Counted from the first letter of the stretch, positions 9,724 to 17,686 are shown. The stretch: DNA of 64,000 nucleotides from Streptococcus cristatus ATCC 51100 (GCF_011612585.1 NZ_CP050133.1:1426001-1490000); one strand, 5' to 3'. The notes: generated by a model from the letters alone, not told the origin. Numbers and translations are program-made.

Positions 9724-9752
9724 ATTATACCATAAATTCCGCCTTTATTCAA
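9724..9752 (-). promoter_or_regulatory. Promoter of the accessory Sec operon
   Basis: On the minus strand an extended -10, TGGTATAAT (TATAAT at 9724-9729), lies 17 bases from TTGAAT (9747-9752). It is about 55 bases before the glycosyltransferase start and is the only good promoter in this gap. Confidence 0.6.
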
Positions 9753-9975
9753 ACACCTTCTTGAAAGCTAGACCTAACTTTTCTAGCCTTAAAATAGAGG
9801 TGAAAGCTAATCAGGCAAAAAGAAGAAAGTTTGCTATAAGCTCTTCTAGTATATCTATCCTTTTAAAATCAGACAGCCACTAGCTGCAATGTACTTAAAT
9901 GTGTGCTCTCATGCTATCAAATCTTATAAAATTAGGGCATCCCAAAGAATTAGCAGGTATTTTATTGAGAAAAAT

Positions 9976-10150
9976 GAGAGTGGGACAGAAATCGGTAATT
10001 CGTTAGAATTCGATTTCGTCGTTCCACCTCCGCACAGTTGAGTAGGGCTGTAAAAGCTGATGAAATCAGCGTAATAGAGCCCACTCAACCACTGCGTCTT
10101 GCTCGACAATCCAAAGACAATTGAGAGGCTAGGACTTTTGTCCCAGCCTC
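9976..10150. repeat. 175-bp structured intergenic repeat, copy 1
   Basis: Same sequence as 38911-39085 apart from two substitutions. The ends are imperfect inverted repeats: GAGAGTGGGAC against the complement of GTCCCAGCCTC. Inside are three nested inverted repeats, giving three stem-loops (boundaries detailed under copy 2). It carries no credible gene, so it looks like a MITE-type or REP-type element. It sits 21 bases past the pflA stop codon, so pflA transcripts would end in its GAGGCTGGGAC/AAAA hairpin. The rest of the 9669-10171 gap holds the operon promoter and nothing else I can assign. Confidence 0.85.
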
Positions 10151-10171
10151 ATCTTACCCTACTTACATCAC

Positions 10172-10969
10172 TTAGTTATTATGCACCCGATTCATGTATT
10201 CGGTATAGGATTCCGTTTGCATCAGTTCCTTAGCATTTTTGACCCGATCAGCAGTCGGTGGCTTCACGCCTTCCAGTGAATAAGGAATGCCCAGCTCCCG
10301 CCACTTGAACTCTCCCATAGTATGGTAAGGTAAGATTTCAAACTTATCAACGTTCTTGAGTGTTTTGACAAACTTACCTAGCTCAATCAAGTCCTCATCA
10401 CGGTCGGTTAAGCCTGGCACCAGAACGTGACGAATCCACACTGGCTTTCCAATATCTGAGAGATATTTTGCACAGGCCAAGATGTTTTTATTGGTCTGGG
10501 TAGTCACGATCCTATGCTGCGCTTCATTAATTTCCTTGATATCCAGCAAGACCAAATCCGTCACCGCCATCAGTTTATTAAACTTTTCTAGATAACGAGG
10601 CGTATTTCTAAAAGGCAGAGCACAAGTATCCAGCGTACAATGAATCCCCAGCTCTTTGGCCTTGGTAAAGAAGGCAATCAAAAAGTCGATTTGCAGAAGT
10701 GCTTCTCCCCCGCTGACGGTAATGCCACCTTTATTGCCCCAGAAACCTTTGTAACGAAGGGCTTCTTGTAAGATATCATCCACAGTCCGCAGTTGAGACT
10801 TGTTAGTCTCCATCTCCCAAGTATCTGGATTGTGGCAATATTGACAACGCATATGACAGCCCTGCAGAAAGACGATGAAGCGGATACCTGGTCCATCCAC
10901 TGCCCCAAAACTCTCTGTAGAGTGCACCATTCCTGTTACTTTCCCATAATCAATCGCTTCTTCAACCAT
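10172..10969 (-). CDS. pflA: Pyruvate formate-lyase-activating enzyme
   Basis: Radical SAM enzyme that installs the glycyl radical on pyruvate formate-lyase for anaerobic mixed-acid fermentation. The 265-residue protein has the [4Fe-4S] cluster motif CxxxCxxC at Cys38, Cys42 and Cys45 (GCHMRCQYCHNP) and the SAM-binding GGE in TVSGGEALL. Length is typical. It stands alone here; the formate-lyase gene is not in the window. An extended -10 promoter precedes it and the 175-bp repeat hairpin follows it. Confidence 0.95.
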   Translation of the reverse strand: MVEEAIDYGKVTGMVHSTESFGAVDGPGIRFIVFLQGCHMRCQYCHNPDTWEMETNKSQLRTVDDILQEALRYKGFWGNKGGITVSGGEALLQIDFLIAFFTKAKELGIHCTLDTCALPFRNTPRYLEKFNKLMAVTDLVLLDIKEINEAQHRIVTTQTNKNILACAKYLSDIGKPVWIRHVLVPGLTDRDEDLIELGKFVKTLKNVDKFEILPYHTMGEFKWRELGIPYSLEGVKPPTADRVKNAKELMQTESYTEYMNRVHNN

Positions 10970-10990
10970 AATAATCCTCTTGTACCTGAA

Positions 10991-11015
10991 AACGTTTTAC
11001 TATAACTACATTATA
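10991..11015 (-). promoter_or_regulatory. pflA promoter with a cre-like site
   Basis: Minus-strand extended -10 TGGTATAAT (TATAAT at 11010-11015) with no recognisable -35. Just downstream the palindromic core AAAACGTTTT (about 10990-10999) resembles a CcpA cre site with two mismatches to the consensus. CcpA control is plausible for pflA but weakly supported. Confidence 0.4.
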
Positions 11016-11156
11016 CCACGATTCGAGTGAAAATAGATAGATTCTGCCTATTTTTTAGAAAATAAACTGTTTTTCAGTTTCATTTTCATTGTGTTACAAC
11101 AGATAAAGTCTCCCATTTTTCTTAAAATTGCCTCTCTACGTTTCCAGCTTTCTCCA

Positions 11157-11295
11157 TAAAAAAAGCCGCCCTAGAGGGCGACCTTTTCGGAGATTGTTAT
11201 GAAAAAAAGGTGCGGAACTATAGCTATAACAGCTGCTCATCTGTTAAACTAAAGGACTCCTTCTATCAAATAAAGTTAAGAGGTCTTCATTTGAT
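11157..11295 (-). ncRNA. CiaR-dependent small RNA (csRNA type), between treC and pflA
   Basis: A CiaR-type promoter at 11302-11334 fires leftward. The predicted RNA starts near 11295 with a stem-loop formed by ATCAAAT and ATTTGAT, whose loop carries the pyrimidine-rich ACCTCTTAA, partly complementary to a Shine-Dalgarno sequence. It ends at an intrinsic terminator with a GTCGCCC/GGGCGGC stem (one G-U pair) and seven T's (11158-11184). The 5' part matches the RNA at 38762-38863 closely. Streptococcal csRNAs are known to block ribosome binding on target mRNAs. About 139 nt, longer than its sister because of an extra central hairpin. Confidence 0.8.
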
Positions 11296-11301
11296 GCTTC
11301 T

Positions 11302-11334
11302 AGTATACTGCACCATACTTAAAAGAAGCTTAAG
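11302..11334 (-). promoter_or_regulatory. CiaR box and promoter
   Basis: Minus strand: CTTAAG, 5 bases, TTTAAG (11318-11334), then exactly 10 bases, then the -10 TATACT (11302-11307). This is the direct-repeat layout described for CiaR-activated streptococcal promoters. The box starts 7 bases from the treC stop codon. Confidence 0.85.
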
Positions 11335-11340
11335 CTGGTT

Positions 11341-12972
11341 TTAGTCATTATTTACTAAAATAGCTAACGTTTCATAGGGTTTCAAGGTCATGGTCGCTGC
11401 TACTGCTGTCTCCTCGTAATTCGAAATCAGCACCTGGCCATTTTGATAGTCTGGTAGGATGTCCAAGGTAATCGGGTCAGCATAGAAGTTGTTAAGGACT
11501 AAAAGTTTTTGTCCTTGCCACTCCCGCTCAAAGGCATAGACCTGAGGACTGTCCTCATAGGCTGGCTGATAGCTGCCCTCTGCGATGATAGGTAGTTCCT
11601 TACGCAGGGCAATCAATTTCTGATAAAAGGTAAAGATCGGGCCCTTGATTTCATTTTCCACATTGATGAGAGGATAGGATTTGCCCGCCTTCAGCCATGG
11701 AGTTCCTGTTGTAAAACCTGCATTGACTGAATCATCCCACTGCATAGGCGTCCGAGAATTGTCACGAGACTTAACCTTGATGATCCTGAAGGCTGCTTCT
11801 GGCGATTGACCTTCAGCAAGCAGACTCTGGTAAGCATTGAGAGACTCGACATCCATATAATCTTCCATGGAGTCATAGTCAGGGTCCACCATGCCAATCT
11901 CCTCACCCATGTAGATATAAGGCGTCCCGCGCGACAGATGAATACTGGCTGCCAGCATGGTTGCCCCTTCATTGCGGAAATTCTGTACATCAACAAAGCG
12001 GTTGAGAGCTCGCGGCTGATCATGGTTGTTCCAAAAGAGAGCCGACCAGCCATCATGATCACTCATTTCCTTGCCCCAAGTATGGAAGAGGCGTTTTAAC
12101 TCTTCAAAGTCAAAGGCCTTAAGAGTCCACTTCTGTCCAGCTTCATAGTCCACCTTGAGATGATGGAAATTAAAGGCCATAGATAGCTCCTGCCGGTCTG
12201 GTGCGGTGTAAAGAATGCAATTTTCGATCGTCGTAGCGCTCATTTCGCCAACCGTCATAAAGGAATCGTCCTGCCCAAAGGTCGCTTCATTCATCATACG
12301 CAGATAGTCATGCACAATTGGCTTATCGGTATAGGCCGGCTTGCCCTCCTGCTCTGGACAGTCCAACAGCACCTCATCTTTTCCGATGACATTGATGACA
12401 TCAAAGCGGAAGCCTTTGACGCCCTTGTCCCGCCAAAAATTCACCACTTTAAACAGCTCTTGACGAACATTGAGATTGCGCCAGTTAAGATCAGCTTGAG
12501 TCACATCATAAAGATGCATATAATATTTACCCGTATCGCCAAATGGCGCCCAGGCACTGCCGCCAAACTTGGACAGCCAATCCGTCGGCTCATCTCGCAG
12601 GATAAAGAAGTCCTGATAGTAGGAATCCCCAGCCAGTGCCTTTTGAAACCACTCATGTTCAATCGAGCAATGATTGAGAACCATGTCCAGCATGAAGTCA
12701 ATACCATGCTGCTGGCCGACCTTGATCATCTCTTCAAAATCTGCCATATCTCCAAAGATAGGATCAACTGCAGTGTAGTCAGAAATATCGTAACCGTTGT
12801 CCCTCTGCGGACTCGGATAGAAAGGATTGAGCCAGATCATGTCCACTCCCAGCTCTTTCAGGTAAGGGATTTTTTCAATGATACCGCGGAAGTCTCCCAA
12901 ACCATTGCCAGTCGTGTCTTTAAAAGATTTTGGATAAATTTGGTAGACAACCTTTGTTTTATCAAGTGTCAT
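11341..12972 (-). CDS. treC: Trehalose-6-phosphate hydrolase (GH13)
   Basis: Cytoplasmic alpha-phosphotrehalase that splits imported trehalose-6-phosphate into glucose and glucose-6-phosphate. The 543-residue GH13 protein shows the nucleophile Asp191 (GFRFDV), acid/base Glu243 (TVGEMS) and the conserved Asp318 in NNHDQPR. It lies 62 bases after the trehalose PTS gene treB and opposite treR, which favours trehalose-6-phosphate over other oligo-1,6-glucosidase substrates. A 237-codon open frame on the opposite strand is a shadow. Confidence 0.93.
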   Translation of the reverse strand: MTLDKTKVVYQIYPKSFKDTTGNGLGDFRGIIEKIPYLKELGVDMIWLNPFYPSPQRDNGYDISDYTAVDPIFGDMADFEEMIKVGQQHGIDFMLDMVLNHCSIEHEWFQKALAGDSYYQDFFILRDEPTDWLSKFGGSAWAPFGDTGKYYMHLYDVTQADLNWRNLNVRQELFKVVNFWRDKGVKGFRFDVINVIGKDEVLLDCPEQEGKPAYTDKPIVHDYLRMMNEATFGQDDSFMTVGEMSATTIENCILYTAPDRQELSMAFNFHHLKVDYEAGQKWTLKAFDFEELKRLFHTWGKEMSDHDGWSALFWNNHDQPRALNRFVDVQNFRNEGATMLAASIHLSRGTPYIYMGEEIGMVDPDYDSMEDYMDVESLNAYQSLLAEGQSPEAAFRIIKVKSRDNSRTPMQWDDSVNAGFTTGTPWLKAGKSYPLINVENEIKGPIFTFYQKLIALRKELPIIAEGSYQPAYEDSPQVYAFEREWQGQKLLVLNNFYADPITLDILPDYQNGQVLISNYEETAVAATMTLKPYETLAILVNND

Positions 12973-13034
12973 ATCTTCTCCTTTTTTGATAAAAGGGAGG
13001 GGCTCGGAGCCGCCATCCCATGAGTTAACTATTC

Positions 13035-15002
13035 CTAAATGCGTTTTGCTGTCATCAATTTATCACCGCGTTTGATATGGCTAGGATATTCTCCACTTAT
13101 ATCTGCTACAAAAGCATCCTGATTGGTGATAATGACAGGTGTTTCTGTCACGAGACCTGCAGCCTTGATGACATCCATATCGAAGCTAATCAGTTTTTGT
13201 CCAATAGCCACATGATCGCCTTGCGCAATATGGGCCTCAAAGCCCTTGCCATCTAGACCGACCGTATCCATCCCGATATGCATAAGCATTTCCACACCTT
13301 CGTCCGATACAATGCAGACGGCATGTTTGGTTGGGAAGAGAACAGTCACCGTACCGTTCACAGGTGACACTAACTCACCTTCACTTGGCTCAATCACTAA
13401 GCCCTGTCCCATCACACCTGATGAAAATACTGGATCCGTTGCCTGACTGAGTTCTTTTACTTTACCAGCAAGAGGACTAACGATTTCTACTGGTGCGACA
13501 ATCTTTGTTTCCTGATGAGCGAATTCTGCTTCTTCTTGAGCTGCAAATTCTGCTTGCAGTTCTGTATCGTCTTCCATTTTTGTGAAAAATCCTGCTTTGC
13601 GGAAGAAAAAGGTCAAAGCCATTGGTACAACGATTGCGACAAGCATCACCCCTGCAAATGGAAGCATATATTTTGCTTGGATAGAAAGAATACCTGGTAA
13701 GCCACCAATCCCGATAGCATTGGCCGTGATATTAAAGGTTACAGAGAGTAGACCAGCAATAGACGAACCGATCATTCCCGCAACGAACGGATAGATGTAC
13801 TTGACATTGACCCCGAAAAGGGCTGGTTCCGTAACACCAAGGTAAGCCGAAATAGTAGCTGGCAAGGAAATTTGTGCTTCCCGCTCATCGTGACGATTCA
13901 TAAGGTAATAAGCAAAAACAGCTGAACCTTGAGCAATATTTGACAGAGCAATCATGGGCCACAGACCAGTACCACCGGCATCCGCTACCAACTGAGTATC
14001 AATGGCATTGGTCATGTGGTGAAGACCTGTGATAACAAACGGAGCATAAAGGGCACCAAAGACAGCACCAAAGAGCCATTTAACAGGACCAGTTAAACCT
14101 GCCAGAACAACTGTTGAAAGTCCCTGACCAATTGCCCAACCGATAGGACCCAAGACTGTATGAGCCAAGATCAAGGCTGGAATCAATGATAAGAAAGGCA
14201 CAAAAATCATAGAAACCACTTCTGGAATATGTTTCCGCCAGAAGATTTCTAGATAAGACAAGGAAAGTCCTGCCAGCAAAGCTGGAATAACCTGCGCTTG
14301 ATAGCCGATACGATTAACAGTGAAGAAACCGAAATCCCAAACCCAATTCTTAGCGATTTCAGCTGCTGGTGTCGATGCCACGGCGTAAGCATTGAGTAGC
14401 TGCGGTGACACCAAACAGATCCCCAAGACAATACCCAGAATCTGGCTAGTTCCCATCTTACGAGAAACAGACCAAGTGATTCCTACTGGTAAGAATTGGA
14501 AAATCGCTTCACCTGGAAGCCACAAGAAATGGTTGATCCCAGCCCAGAATTGAGACACTTCTGTGATGGTTTTCCCATCCAACATAGACCAATGAACGCC
14601 TTCAAGAACATTCCGAAAGCCGAGGATCAATCCACCGACAATCAGGGCTGGAATGATTGGAGTGAAGATTTCAGCTAGAGTCGTCATGACCCGCTGAACT
14701 GGATTTTGATTACTCTTAGCTGCTGACTTGGCTGCTTCTTTGGAAACGCCCTCAATACCTGATACAGCTGTGAAATCATTATAAAAAATCGGTACGTCAT
14801 TTCCAATAATGACTTGGAACTGCCCAGCATTGGTAAAGGTTCCTTTTACGACTGGAATGGCTTCAATGGCCTTAACATTGGCTTTCTTTTCGTCACCAAG
14901 TACGAAACGCATCCGAGTCGCACAGTGAGTGACCGCTGTAACATTCTCTTTGCCGCCAATTGCCTTCAGCAAATCCTTAGCTTCCTTTTCAAATTTTCCC
15001 AT
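13035..15002 (-). CDS. treB: Trehalose-specific PTS transporter EIIBCA
   Basis: Imports and phosphorylates trehalose. The 655-residue protein has domains in the order B-C-A. EIIB carries the phosphorylated Cys27 in THCATRMRF, the membrane EIIC domain occupies about residues 105-475, and the C-terminal EIIA domain has its active His575 in LMHIGMDTVGL. An in-frame stop lies just upstream, so ATG 15002 is the only reasonable start. Its ribosome site AAGGAG (15033-15038) is unusually far away, separated by a small hairpin. First gene of the tre operon. Confidence 0.93.
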   Translation of the reverse strand: MGKFEKEAKDLLKAIGGKENVTAVTHCATRMRFVLGDEKKANVKAIEAIPVVKGTFTNAGQFQVIIGNDVPIFYNDFTAVSGIEGVSKEAAKSAAKSNQNPVQRVMTTLAEIFTPIIPALIVGGLILGFRNVLEGVHWSMLDGKTITEVSQFWAGINHFLWLPGEAIFQFLPVGITWSVSRKMGTSQILGIVLGICLVSPQLLNAYAVASTPAAEIAKNWVWDFGFFTVNRIGYQAQVIPALLAGLSLSYLEIFWRKHIPEVVSMIFVPFLSLIPALILAHTVLGPIGWAIGQGLSTVVLAGLTGPVKWLFGAVFGALYAPFVITGLHHMTNAIDTQLVADAGGTGLWPMIALSNIAQGSAVFAYYLMNRHDEREAQISLPATISAYLGVTEPALFGVNVKYIYPFVAGMIGSSIAGLLSVTFNITANAIGIGGLPGILSIQAKYMLPFAGVMLVAIVVPMALTFFFRKAGFFTKMEDDTELQAEFAAQEEAEFAHQETKIVAPVEIVSPLAGKVKELSQATDPVFSSGVMGQGLVIEPSEGELVSPVNGTVTVLFPTKHAVCIVSDEGVEMLMHIGMDTVGLDGKGFEAHIAQGDHVAIGQKLISFDMDVIKAAGLVTETPVIITNQDAFVADISGEYPSHIKRGDKLMTAKRI

Positions 15003-15012
15003 TTGACTTGTG

Positions 15013-15038
15013 GCTGGAAATCATCCAGCACTCTCCTT
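15013..15038 (-). promoter_or_regulatory. Hairpin and short upstream ORF in the treB translation start region
   Basis: Between the ribosome site AAGGAG (complement of 15033-15038) and the treB ATG (15002), GCTGGA pairs with TCCAGC (15013-15018 with 15024-15029, 5-base loop). Folding would bring the ribosome site to a workable distance. An out-of-frame ATG at 15024 with good spacing opens an 11-residue ORF (MISSHKSNGKI) ending at 14989, overlapping the treB start. Confidence 0.5.
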
Positions 15039-15081
15039 ATATTTTGATACCGCTAGTTTCCTGACTAGCTTACAAACTCAA

Positions 15082-15096
15082 TTGTAATCGATAACA
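15082..15096. promoter_or_regulatory. cre site (CcpA operator) in the tre divergent promoter
   Basis: TTGTAATCGATAACA matches the cre consensus WTGNAANCGNWNNCW at every defined position. It lies between treB and treR, so carbon catabolite repression of trehalose use is expected. Confidence 0.75.
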
Positions 15097-15154
15097 ATCC
15101 TGTATGCAACTTGTTTGTTTTAAAAATAGAAGATTTCTGCTAAAATTTTGATAG

Positions 15155-15176
15155 TTGTATGGTAAAAATAATACAA
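15155..15176. promoter_or_regulatory. Likely TreR operator
   Basis: TTGTAT (15155-15160) and ATACAA (15171-15176) form a perfect inverted repeat with a 10-base spacer, directly before the treR ribosome site. GntR-family TreR proteins bind TTGTAT/ATACAA type palindromes. Autoregulation is the natural reading; control of treB from here is less certain. Confidence 0.5.
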
Positions 15177-15187
15177 GAGAGGGATTT

Positions 15188-15901
15188 ATGAAGAAATACA
15201 AACAATTATTCAAACAACTTGAAAGAGATATTCTAGGCGAAAAATACCAGCTCGGTGACTTTCTTCCTAGTGAACATCAGCTGATGGAAATCTACCAAGT
15301 CAGTCGGGATACAGTTCGCAAGGCTTTAGCGCTCTTGCAAGAAGAGGGACTGATTAAGAAAGTGCGGGGGCAGGGCTCCAAAGTCGTCAAACAGAAACAA
15401 CTAGACTTCCCTGTTTCTAACTTAACCAGTTATCAAGAATTAGTGGCACAGCATCAGCTTCAATCCAAGACCAATGTCATCAGCCTTGATAAGATCACTG
15501 TAGATAAAAAGCTCTCAAAAACAACTGGATTTCCAGAGTACCGCTTGGTTTGGCGTATTGTCCGGCAGCGAGTGGTCGACAATATCGCTTCTGTCTTGGA
15601 TATTGACTATCTAGATAAAAGCTTGGTGCCAGATCTAACCAGAGAAATCGGAGAGCATTCTATCTATGCCTACTTAGAAGAAACCTTAAAGCTTAACATT
15701 GCCTATGCTAGAAAAGAAATTACAATCGATCATGTTAGTGACCAAGATCAGATCCTTCTGGACATTGGCCGAGACCAGCATGTCGTTTCTATCAAATCTC
15801 AGGTCTATCTAGCTGATGGCCGCCAGTTTCAATACACAGAGAGTCGGCACAAACTAGATAAATTTCGCTTTGTGGACTTTGCTACTCGGCAGAAAGAATG
15901 A
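15188..15901 (+). CDS. treR: Trehalose operon transcriptional regulator TreR (GntR family)
   Basis: A 237-residue regulator with an N-terminal winged helix-turn-helix of GntR type (LPSEHQLMEIYQVSRDTVRKAL, about residues 26-47) and a C-terminal UTRA ligand-binding domain from about residue 80. Family members sense trehalose-6-phosphate. The frame is open from 15155, but the ATG at 15188 follows a GAGAGGG ribosome site and gives the usual family length. Divergent from treB-treC, and a bidirectional terminator follows. Confidence 0.93.
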   Translation: MKKYKQLFKQLERDILGEKYQLGDFLPSEHQLMEIYQVSRDTVRKALALLQEEGLIKKVRGQGSKVVKQKQLDFPVSNLTSYQELVAQHQLQSKTNVISLDKITVDKKLSKTTGFPEYRLVWRIVRQRVVDNIASVLDIDYLDKSLVPDLTREIGEHSIYAYLEETLKLNIAYARKEITIDHVSDQDQILLDIGRDQHVVSIKSQVYLADGRQFQYTESRHKLDKFRFVDFATRQKE

Positions 15902-15920
15902 AATCTTGATTCAGCAAACA

Positions 15921-15967
15921 TAAAAAATCTCCTCTGTCAGCTAAAATCTAGCGAGCAGAGGAGTTTT
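15921..15967. terminator. Bidirectional intrinsic terminator
   Basis: CTCCTCTG (15929-15936) pairs with CAGAGGAG (15956-15963), with an inner GCTA/TAGC. TTTT follows on the plus strand (treR), and a six-T run follows on the minus strand, where it would end the CiaR-driven transcript starting near 16178. Confidence 0.8.
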
Positions 15968-16083
15968 CCTGTTCTTTGGTTTGTTGTTTAGTTTTATACG
16001 TTTTTTATATTTAGGAGATGATATGAAAAATTTATGAAATGTTGATACGAGAATCTATTTCTTGCTTCTATTGCTATTACTGG

Positions 16084-16152
16084 TTAGGCTGCTTCGTTTA
16101 ACTTGGAGCGAATGAATGATTTCTGATAGGTTACTTTTACTTTATATGTCAT
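16084..16152 (-). CDS. Possible 22-residue peptide on a CiaR-driven transcript
   Basis: ATG at 16152 opens a 22-codon frame (MTYKVKVTYQKSFIRSKLNE, then AA) ending at a TAA. GAGG sits 8 bases before the ATG, and the CiaR-type promoter at 16185-16217 places the transcript start about 25 nt upstream. The peptide is basic, with no obvious signal sequence or membrane segment. I do not recognise it. It could be a real small protein or a chance frame in a regulatory RNA. The remaining part of the 15902-16255 gap (about 15968-16083) shows no further gene. Confidence 0.5.
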   Translation of the reverse strand: MTYKVKVTYQKSFIRSKLNEAA

Positions 16153-16184
16153 TGGACTGTCCTCATTTCTTATTTGTTGAGACT

Positions 16185-16217
16185 AGTATAAGACTTTCAG
16201 CTTAAGCATTCCTTATA
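16185..16217 (-). promoter_or_regulatory. CiaR-type promoter with one degenerate half-site
   Basis: Minus strand: TATAAG, 5 bases, CTTAAG (16201-16217), 10 bases, then TATACT (16185-16190). Spacing is the same as at the two csRNA promoters, but the distal repeat deviates (TATAAG for TTTAAG). Confidence 0.7.
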
Positions 16218-16234
16218 AAAATCTTGCGGAAAAC

Positions 16235-16270
16235 TTAAAACAAAAGAAGCTGAATTTATTTTTCAGCTTC
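16235..16270 (-). terminator. Intrinsic terminator overlapping the CNNM gene stop codon
   Basis: The stem TTCAGCTTC (16262-16270) with GAAGCTGAA (16246-16254) begins inside the last codons of the gene; the stop codon lies in the loop. TTTTGTTTT follows on the minus strand. Confidence 0.75.
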
Positions 16271-17596
16271 TTCATCTTCTTCAATCATTTCAGATATTTC
16301 CACTTTCACCTTAGTGACACGGCCATTTTTGACCTTGTCATTGGTCAAAATCAGTTTTTTATTCTGGCTTTCCACTTCATAGCTGAGCCGCTCTGTTGGA
16401 TTTGGAATGGTTCCAACACCAGTCAGATAATAACCAGCAATAGTATCCACATCATCACTATCGATTTCAACTTCAAAATATTCATTAAAGTCATTGAGGG
16501 TCATCGTTCCTAAAACAATATAGGTATTCTCACCGATTTCATGAACCTCGATAGCAACCTTGTCTGTCTCGTCTTCGATTTCACCGACGATTTCTTCCAG
16601 CAAGTCTTCAAGCGTCACGAGACCTGCCATACCACCATACTCATCCAGCAGAATCGCCATTTGATTTTGAGTATTCCGGAGAGATTTGAGCAAATCATCC
16701 ACGAAAATCGTTTCAGGGACAAAGAGTGGCTCTTGCAGAATCTTGCGGAGGTTTAGATTGTCGAATCCATTGGCGAAGGCTTCATTTAGCAAGCGCTTGG
16801 TATGAATCAAACCGATCACATTGTCCTTATCACCATCATAGACAGGAATTCGTGAGAAATTTTGCTTGAGGATACTTTCGATGATTTCCTTGGTATCATC
16901 CTGAATATCAACCATAAAGGCATCTGTCCGTGGCACCATGAGTTCACGCGCCACCATTTCATCCAGCGAGAAAATCCCCTGCAGCATTTCGATTTCATCT
17001 GCATCCAGCGTCTCCTCACTATTGGTCAGCATGTACTCAATCTCATCTCGGGTCATTTTTTCATCCGCATCATCAAACTTCATCGGCGTCATCTGACTGA
17101 GAAGATTGGTAGAGGCTGAAAGCAACCAGACAAACGGACTGACAATTTTCCCGAGGAAGATAATCACTGGTGCAGTCCGAATAGCCAAACTATCCTTAAG
17201 ATTCATAGCGATTCTCTTAGGATAAAGCTCCCCCAAAACAATGGAAATATAAGTCAAGAGAGCAAGGGCCAAGAAACTAGCAACTGCATGTGCCGTCTTG
17301 GAATCACCCATCCAAGAAGCAAAGATTTTCCCTAGATTATCCGCAAAGCTTGCCCCCGACAGGATATTGATGACAGTGATACCGACCTGAATCGTTGACA
17401 GAAAATTATTGGGACTTTCGAGGACTTTTAATAAACGAACGTATTTGGCATCGCCTTCTTCGGCTTTCTGCTCGACGCGAGCTCGATTGAGCGACACCAT
17501 CGCCATCTCAGAAGCTGAGAAAAAGGCATTTAGTAAGGTTAAAACAAATAGCAGTATTGCTTGCAATAAAATACTCTGACTGCCAGGGTCTTCCAT
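16256..17596 (-). CDS. CNNM/CBS-domain membrane protein (TlyC/CorC type)
   Basis: A 446-residue protein. An N-terminal DUF21/CNNM membrane domain has several hydrophobic segments within about residues 8-140. Two CBS domains follow (about 205-325) and a C-terminal CorC_HlyC transporter-associated domain (about 340-430). Family members are linked to Mg2+ or divalent-cation efflux or sensing; older annotations call them hemolysins without good evidence. A ribosome site AGGAG lies 8 bases before the ATG. Monocistronic, with a terminator overlapping its stop codon. Confidence 0.9.
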   Translation of the reverse strand: MEDPGSQSILLQAILLFVLTLLNAFFSASEMAMVSLNRARVEQKAEEGDAKYVRLLKVLESPNNFLSTIQVGITVINILSGASFADNLGKIFASWMGDSKTAHAVASFLALALLTYISIVLGELYPKRIAMNLKDSLAIRTAPVIIFLGKIVSPFVWLLSASTNLLSQMTPMKFDDADEKMTRDEIEYMLTNSEETLDADEIEMLQGIFSLDEMVARELMVPRTDAFMVDIQDDTKEIIESILKQNFSRIPVYDGDKDNVIGLIHTKRLLNEAFANGFDNLNLRKILQEPLFVPETIFVDDLLKSLRNTQNQMAILLDEYGGMAGLVTLEDLLEEIVGEIEDETDKVAIEVHEIGENTYIVLGTMTLNDFNEYFEVEIDSDDVDTIAGYYLTGVGTIPNPTERLSYEVESQNKKLILTNDKVKNGRVTKVKVEISEMIEEDEEAEK

Positions 17597-17686
17597 GGAT
17601 TCTTCTCCTAAAAATTATAATCAGCTTTGATTATAACATATTTTTGGGATTCGTGCACAAGGATTTATGGGAAAGCGTTTTGCAGA

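Noticed and set aside
9924..10109. 61-codon minus-strand frame within the 175-bp repeat
   Set aside because: No ribosome site, and the inverted-repeat structure explains the sequence; the two copies' differences do not favour a protein.
12310..13023. 237-codon plus-strand open frame opposite treC
   Set aside because: It lies entirely antisense to a well-conserved GH13 gene, has no ribosome site or family signature, and its composition follows from the codon pattern of treC.
15155..15187. Longer treR start at TTG 15155
   Set aside because: It would place the likely operator inside the coding region; the ATG at 15188 has a good ribosome site and matches family length.
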